Positions 7,437 through 10,864 of a DNA stretch of 10,864 nucleotides are shown piece after piece. The DNA comes from Firmicutes bacterium CAG:449 (GTDB lineage: Bacteria; Bacillota_I; Bacilli_A; RFN20; CAG-449), in contig FR889460.1 of assembly GCA_000432895.1 (NCBI GenBank), positions 21,144-32,007 on the forward strand, in the 5' to 3' direction. Numbering within the stretch: position 1 is the stretch's first letter; every line of letters starts with the position of its first letter. The notes beneath the pieces are model-generated. The model worked only from the letters and a program-made list of their open reading frames with translations. It searched no databases and was not told the origin of the DNA. Made by a program: the position numbers and the translations under genes.

Positions 7437-8470
7437 TGAAAAAAATATTTTTTGATAATTTTAAAAAGAATACATCAGGAGTTTGGTATTTTATACCAGA
7501 CTCCTTTAATGATTATAAAAAGAAAAAACCATGTCATGGATTTGGACAAATTAAATATGATGAAGGATCTATTTATACTGGGGAAATCTATTTTGATGGT
7601 AAAAATTACAATAAATTAGGATATGGACAGCAAGATTTTACCTATTCTTCTATTGGTGAAATTAATCGCTTTACTCATCAAAAATTATATAAATATGTTG
7701 GTAAATTCAATTATCGTAAAACTGATTGGATTTATGGTAATGGAGTTATGTATTTTCATGATGAAAATAATAAACCATCTTGCTTCCAAACAGGTTTTTT
7801 TGCAGGATTAGAAAAAATTAAAGATTTTCAAGGAGAATTTGATTATAATCAATTACTAGAAGGTTATAGTAAAGAAAAACAAGCTGATTTTGATTGTCGA
7901 CAACTTTTATTCAATGATGAAAAAAATGATTTAAAGAATATTAAAGAATTAGATAATTTATTTATTGGTGATTCTTATATGGAATTTTGGCACTATGATA
8001 TATACGCTGAAAAAACCTTCTATGAAGCATTTGAAAATTCTTTAAATGTTGGTCTTGGGGCTACTCGTTTTATTGATTGGTTTAAATATATTAAACAATT
8101 AGTAGACTTACCAAAGCCTAAGAATATTATTATTAATTTAGGATTTAATGATATTCATTCTAATTTTAAAGCAAGAGGAGTTTATTATTATCAATTAAAA
8201 TGCTTAAGAATGCTTAGAGAGATTTTCCCTGATGCAAATTATTATTTTATTAATTTAGTGCACGCTCCATTATTTGATAATTATCTTCTTGAAGAAGAAA
8301 AATTTAATAAATTATTAATAAATGGTCAAACAAAGCACAATTATAAAGTTATTGATAATTATAATAACATTAAAAAGGAAAAAACAAATTGCTTCTATCA
8401 AGATTTAGTTCATTTAAATCATTATGGATATAACTTATTTGAAAAATTAATTAAAGAGGAGTTAAAATGA
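7436..8470 (+). CDS. MORN-repeat / SGNH (GDSL-type) hydrolase fusion, probable carbohydrate esterase
   Basis: A 344-residue protein without a signal peptide, so probably cytosolic. Residues about 33-135 carry MORN-like repeats: H-G-F-G-Q-I then I-Y-T-G-E-I-Y-F-D-G then L-G-Y-G-Q at 34-65, Y-V-G-K-F then Y-G-N-G-V-M-Y-F at 87-107, and a weaker F-Q-G-E-F at 131-135. Residues about 170-344 form an SGNH hydrolase: nucleophile S180 in I-G-D-S-Y (block I), oxyanion G206/G208 in N-V-G-L-G (block II), N238 in G-F-N-D (block III) and the D323-x-x-H326 pair (block V). All four catalytic blocks are present. SGNH enzymes in glycan clusters usually remove acetyl or other acyl groups from sugars, which would fit deacylation of imported oligosaccharides before the glycosidases act. 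Substrate is inferred from context only. The ATG shares one base with the preceding TAA, with GAGGA at 7424-7428; the end overlaps the next gene by 4 nt. Confidence 0.85.
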   Translation: MKKIFFDNFKKNTSGVWYFIPDSFNDYKKKKPCHGFGQIKYDEGSIYTGEIYFDGKNYNKLGYGQQDFTYSSIGEINRFTHQKLYKYVGKFNYRKTDWIYGNGVMYFHDENNKPSCFQTGFFAGLEKIKDFQGEFDYNQLLEGYSKEKQADFDCRQLLFNDEKNDLKNIKELDNLFIGDSYMEFWHYDIYAEKTFYEAFENSLNVGLGATRFIDWFKYIKQLVDLPKPKNIIINLGFNDIHSNFKARGVYYYQLKCLRMLREIFPDANYYFINLVHAPLFDNYLLEEEKFNKLLINGQTKHNYKVIDNYNNIKKEKTNCFYQDLVHLNHYGYNLFEKLIKEELK

Positions 8471-10653
8471 TTACTTACTTACCAAAGCAAAAATTATTCC
8501 ATTTAACAAACAAAAGTATTTCTTATTACATTTATTTAAATGAAGAAGGATATTTAGAAACCATTTATTTTGGAAAATATTTACCTAGTATTGAAAATGT
8601 GGATTGGATTAGAAAACCTTACAGCGATAATAATGCAACTCAATATTTTTCTGTTAAAGATCAAAAAGAATATACTTTTAAAGATAATTTTAGATCAAAT
8701 AGAGCAAGACTTGAAATTTCTTCACATGGAAAAAATGATAAAAGAGGCGCGCCAATTGTTATTAGAAAAGAAAATGGTTCTTATCTAACAAATTTTCTTT
8801 TTGATAGTTATAAAATTATTGAAGGGATTCCTACTTTAGAAAATCTTCCTCATGCTAAAAATGATCATGTTTCCACGCTTGAAATTACTTTAAAAGAAGA
8901 ATTACAAGATATATATGTAAAATATTACTTATCTTTATATGATGATATAGATATTTTAGTGAAAAATTTTGTTATTGAAAATAAAACAGGACATGATATA
9001 AAAATTGATAGAGCTTTATCTTTACAACAAGATTTTATGCATGCAAATTATCGTTTTGTTCATTTTAAAGGTTGTTGGTCAAAAGAAAGAGATTATGAAA
9101 TTAATGATGTCCATGATGGTATTCAAGAAGTTACATCTAACTATGGCAGAAGCTCTCATGAAGAAAATCCATTTGTTTATTTGCTTGATAAAAATGCCAC
9201 AAATACAACTGGTGAAGTAATTGGTTTTAACTTAATCTATAGTGGTAATTTTAAATTTAGAATGTTTGTTGATTATCAAAAATATCTTCATGTAACTTAT
9301 GGTATTAATGATGAAGATTTTGAATGGACTTTAAAAAATAATGAACAATTTATTACCCCTCAAGCGGTAATTTCTTATTCATATTTAGGTGTTGATAAGA
9401 TGTCACAAAATTTTCATTATTTTGTGAAAAATCATTTAATAACATATAAAAAAGATAAAGAATATAAAGAAGTTTTATTTAATTCTTGGGAAGGATGTTA
9501 TTTTACTTTCAATACTGAATCAATTATTTCTTATATAGATGATTCAATTAAGATTGGTTCAGAATTGTTTGTTCTTGATGATGGTTGGTTTGGTGTTAGA
9601 GATAATGATTATACTGGTTTAGGTGATTGGTATGTCAATAAAGATAAAGTCGATTTACATAAAGTTATTAAACATTGTCATGATAAAAAATTAAAATTTG
9701 GTATTTGGTTTGAACCAGAAATGGTTACTCCATATAGTGAATTATATAAAAATCATCCTGATTATATTCTAGGTGAAAAAGAAGAAAATATTTTAACTAT
9801 TCAGCGTCATCAATTCCATTTAGATTTTTCTAATCCAGAAGTCGTGGATAATATTTATGAACAAATGGTCAAATTTTTAGATGAATATCAAGTTGATTAT
9901 ATTAAGTGGGATTATAATAGAACTGTTAGTGAACATTTTTCTAGATATTATGGAGCTAATCAACAAGGTGAAATTTATCATAGATTAGTGCTTGGATATT
10001 ATTCTTTACTTTCTCGTTTAATTAATAGATATCCTCATATCATGTTTGAAGGATGTGCATCTGGAGGAGGAAGATTTGATCTTGGAACTTTATTCTATTG
10101 CCCTCAAATTTGGTGTAGTGATGAATCTGATCCAATTCAAAGAATTTTCATTCAATACAATACTTCTTTAGGTTATCCATTATCAACAATTGGTTCACAT
10201 GTCAACGCGAATAGAATTACTTCATATAAAACAAAAGCTTTAATTGCTTTATTTGGTACTTATGGTTATGAAATGAATCCAAATAAATTAACTAAAGAAG
10301 AAATGGATGAATTATCTTTAGTCGCTGATATTTATAAAAAATATCATCGAGAAGTTATTGAAGAAGGAACTTTATATCATTTATTTTCACCAACAGAAAC
10401 TAATTACATGTCTATGCAAGCTGTTAGTTTAGATAAATCTAAATCTTTAATTATTTTTATGAATAAATTAAAAGAAACTGATCAATCTCGTTTTGTAAAA
10501 TTACATGGCTTAGATGAAAATAAAATGTATAAAAACTCATTTAATAATGAAATTTATTCAGGTTTATATTATATGCAAGTGGGAATCAATTTCTCCTTTG
10601 ATTGGTTTGATGAATTTACTTGTAAGTTAATTATTTTAGAAGAAATTAAATAA
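8467..10653 (+). CDS. Alpha-galactosidase, glycoside hydrolase family 36 (intracellular)
   Basis: Releases terminal alpha-linked galactose, typically from melibiose, raffinose-family sugars or galactosylated oligosaccharides. At 728 residues it has the usual length and layout of bacterial GH36 enzymes (RafA/AgaA type): N-terminal beta-supersandwich (about 1-330), (beta/alpha)8 barrel (about 335-640) and a C-terminal beta-domain. Signature motifs are L-D-D-G-W-F-G (370-376), F-E-P-E-M-V (415-420), K-W-D-Y-N-R with nucleophile D482, G-C-A-S-G-G-G-R-F-D (529-538) and W-C-S-D-E-S-D (549-555). The acid/base lies in that last motif; the 70-residue spacing from the nucleophile, as in AgaA (D478/D548), points to D552. 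There is no signal peptide, so the substrate must be imported. The start overlaps the previous TGA (ATGA) and has AAAGAGGAG at 8453-8461. It is the last gene before the terminator. Family assignment is firm; the natural substrate is open. Confidence 0.96.
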   Translation: MITYLPKQKLFHLTNKSISYYIYLNEEGYLETIYFGKYLPSIENVDWIRKPYSDNNATQYFSVKDQKEYTFKDNFRSNRARLEISSHGKNDKRGAPIVIRKENGSYLTNFLFDSYKIIEGIPTLENLPHAKNDHVSTLEITLKEELQDIYVKYYLSLYDDIDILVKNFVIENKTGHDIKIDRALSLQQDFMHANYRFVHFKGCWSKERDYEINDVHDGIQEVTSNYGRSSHEENPFVYLLDKNATNTTGEVIGFNLIYSGNFKFRMFVDYQKYLHVTYGINDEDFEWTLKNNEQFITPQAVISYSYLGVDKMSQNFHYFVKNHLITYKKDKEYKEVLFNSWEGCYFTFNTESIISYIDDSIKIGSELFVLDDGWFGVRDNDYTGLGDWYVNKDKVDLHKVIKHCHDKKLKFGIWFEPEMVTPYSELYKNHPDYILGEKEENILTIQRHQFHLDFSNPEVVDNIYEQMVKFLDEYQVDYIKWDYNRTVSEHFSRYYGANQQGEIYHRLVLGYYSLLSRLINRYPHIMFEGCASGGGRFDLGTLFYCPQIWCSDESDPIQRIFIQYNTSLGYPLSTIGSHVNANRITSYKTKALIALFGTYGYEMNPNKLTKEEMDELSLVADIYKKYHREVIEEGTLYHLFSPTETNYMSMQAVSLDKSKSLIIFMNKLKETDQSRFVKLHGLDENKMYKNSFNNEIYSGLYYMQVGINFSFDWFDEFTCKLIILEEIK

Positions 10654-10689
10654 CATTATTTTTATTGTAAAATAATTTATAAATATCTT

Positions 10690-10724
10690 AAATACTCCTA
10701 ATTTTAGGGGTATTTTTATTTTTT
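10690..10724 (+). terminator. Rho-independent terminator of the operon
   Basis: An 11-bp stem (10690-10700 with 10705-10715) closes a 4-nt ATTT loop with a single G-U wobble. It is followed by a T-rich run broken by one A (10716-10724). It starts 36 nt after the alpha-galactosidase stop, the expected place. The stem also forms in the complementary strand with an A/T-rich flank, so it might work weakly in both directions. Confidence 0.85.
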
Positions 10725-10750
10725 GACATTTATTAATGTTTTTATAATAT
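10723..10750 (+). promoter_or_regulatory. Possible upstream sigma-A promoter (P1)
   Basis: A perfect -35 TTGACA (10723-10728) lies directly after the terminator T-run. The best-spaced -10 is TAATAT (10745-10750, 16-nt spacer). The perfect TATAAT at 10743-10748 gives only 14 nt, which is too short. It may be a second promoter for the gene at 10812, but in such A+T-rich DNA it could be chance. Confidence 0.4.
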
Positions 10751-10751
10751 A

Positions 10752-10781
10752 TTGAAATGAAAGCCCTTTTATCGCTATAAT
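10752..10781 (+). promoter_or_regulatory. Probable sigma-A promoter (P2) for the gene at 10812
   Basis: TTGAAA (10752-10757) and TATAAT (10776-10781) are separated by 18 nt, placing transcription start near 10788. That leaves a leader of about 24 nt containing the strong ribosome binding site. The -10 box overlaps the left edge of the dyad at 10780-10798. Confidence 0.65.
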
Positions 10782-10798
10782 ATTTGTATAACAAATAT
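10780..10798. promoter_or_regulatory. Perfect 19-bp dyad at the promoter start region, candidate repressor operator
   Basis: ATATTTGT (10780-10787) and ACAAATAT (10791-10798) are exact inverted copies around the 3-nt spacer ATA. The dyad covers the end of the P2 -10 box and the expected transcription start, the classical position for a repressor. The ATTTGT/ACAAAT half-sites resemble those of the AraR arabinose repressor of Bacillus, but the AraR box has four central bases rather than three, so the link is suggestive only. The dyad is too close to the start codon and too A+T-rich to be a terminator. Confidence 0.5.
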
Positions 10799-10800
10799 GC

Positions 10801-10806
10801 AGGAGG
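10801..10806 (+). promoter_or_regulatory. Strong consensus ribosome binding site AGGAGG
   Basis: AGGAGG lies 5 nt before the ATG at 10812. It is the best Shine-Dalgarno match in the window, stronger than the AAGGA-type sites inside the operon, and implies high translation of the downstream gene. Confidence 0.85.
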
Positions 10807-10811
10807 CAAAA

Positions 10812-10864
10812 ATGAAAAAATTATTTCCTTTATCAATTCTTTCAACAATTACTTTAATGGCTGG
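10812..10864 (+). CDS. N-terminus of an exported protein, probably a lipoprotein (3' end outside window)
   Basis: Only 17 full codons and the first two bases (GG, hence Gly) of the next are inside the window. They encode a typical signal peptide: M-K-K, then a hydrophobic run ending T-L-M-A-G. If the next codon is Cys, M-A-G-C would be a lipobox, matching the other lipoproteins here. The gene has its own promoter region, a possible operator and the strongest ribosome binding site in the window, so it starts a new transcription unit. Abundant lipoproteins at the head of such units are often sugar-binding proteins of ABC importers, which would fill the missing transport step, but nothing visible proves this. 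Confidence 0.7.
   Translation, partial: MKKLFPLSILSTITLMA

Larger units (their letters stand above)
1..10724 (+). other. Glycan-degradation operon (start outside window)
   Basis: Seven co-directional genes run without a usable intergenic gap: spacings are 2 and 8 nt, followed by overlaps of 8, 4, 1 and 4 nt. I see no room for an internal promoter between genes, and the only clear terminator is at 10690-10724. Products are predicted to be split between the membrane surface (1150, 3331 and 5010 genes, lipoboxes) and the cytosol (2295, 7436 and 8467 genes, no signal). Single-transcript organisation is inferred from spacing. Confidence 0.85.

Noticed and set aside
7623..7811. 62-codon + strand frame inside the MORN part of the SGNH gene
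   Set aside because: The product is an Ile/Leu-rich shadow of A+T-rich coding DNA, whereas the overlapping frame encodes recognisable MORN repeats.
5011..8470. Mycoplasma-type code in which TGA means Trp
   Set aside because: Trp is TGG throughout the genes. The TGA codons at 5011-5013 and 8468-8470 sit exactly in ATGA gene overlaps, and reading through them ends within a few codons without homology to anything.
8570..9220. Two short + strand frames (8570-8788 and 9005-9220) inside the alpha-galactosidase gene
   Set aside because: Both are out-of-frame shadows of a complete GH36 gene with no motifs of their own.
10780..10798. The dyad before the last gene as a terminator or riboswitch stem
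   Set aside because: It has almost no G or C pairs, is not followed by a T-run, and the expected leader is only about 24 nt, too short for a riboswitch.
10636..10848. 70-codon minus-strand frame covering the intergenic region
   Set aside because: It would have to be translated through the terminator stem and across both promoter candidates. Its hydrophobic Ile/Phe/Lys/Tyr-rich product is what A+T-rich non-coding DNA gives by chance, and I see no ribosome binding site for it.
1..10864. Mobile element, CRISPR array, tRNA/rRNA or phage genes
   Set aside because: No transposase, recombinase, spaced direct repeats, cloverleaf or structural phage gene is seen. The only non-coding stretch longer than 10 nt is 10654-10811, which holds the terminator and promoter elements.

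Overview
This window comes from a very A+T-rich bacterium with low-GC Bacillota-like coding style: A/T-ending codons, AAGGA-type ribosome binding sites, and short-spaced genes all on the + strand. Trp is encoded by TGG throughout, and TGA serves as a stop at two precise ATGA overlaps, so the standard code (table 11) applies rather than the mycoplasma code. Several products are lipoproteins with classical lipoboxes, and no LPXTG-type anchors are visible. Together this suggests a gut Bacillota lineage of the Erysipelotrichia/RF39 (Mollicutes-related) kind, but that placement is an inference.

Layout. Positions 1-10653 are one tightly packed glycan-degradation operon that starts before the window. 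In order it holds: the 3' part of a large multidomain protein (1-1147); a GH43 arabinanase-like lipoprotein (1150-2286); a leaderless, presumably cytosolic paralogue of it (2295-3338); a third, divergent GH43 lipoprotein with a C-terminal beta-sandwich-like region (3331-5013); an 808-residue GH43 lipoprotein with three accessory modules (5010-7436), whose C-terminal half is the paralogue of the first, truncated gene; a MORN-repeat/SGNH-hydrolase fusion (7436-8470); and a GH36 alpha-galactosidase (8467-10653). Gaps are 2 and 8 nt, and the remaining junctions overlap by 8, 4, 1 and 4 nt. A rho-independent terminator (10690-10724) closes the operon. After it come candidate promoters, a 19-bp perfect dyad on the -10/start region, a strong AGGAGG site and the first 18 codons of a further signal-peptide protein (10812 onward).

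How the genes could work together. Membrane-anchored GH43 lipoproteins would trim an arabinose- or xylose-containing plant polysaccharide (arabinan or pectin side chains are the best guess from the arabinanase-like motifs). Imported oligosaccharides would then be finished inside the cell by the leaderless GH43, deacylated by the SGNH enzyme and freed of alpha-galactosyl residues by the GH36 enzyme. No transporter or regulator is visible here. The system is a gene cluster for plant-glycan use in a Gram-positive-type cell. I saw no sign of phage, CRISPR, a transposon or a defence system. The least ordinary items are the MORN-SGNH fusion, the secreted/cytosolic duplicate pair, the duplicated accessory-module block, and the dyad with AraR-like half-sites.
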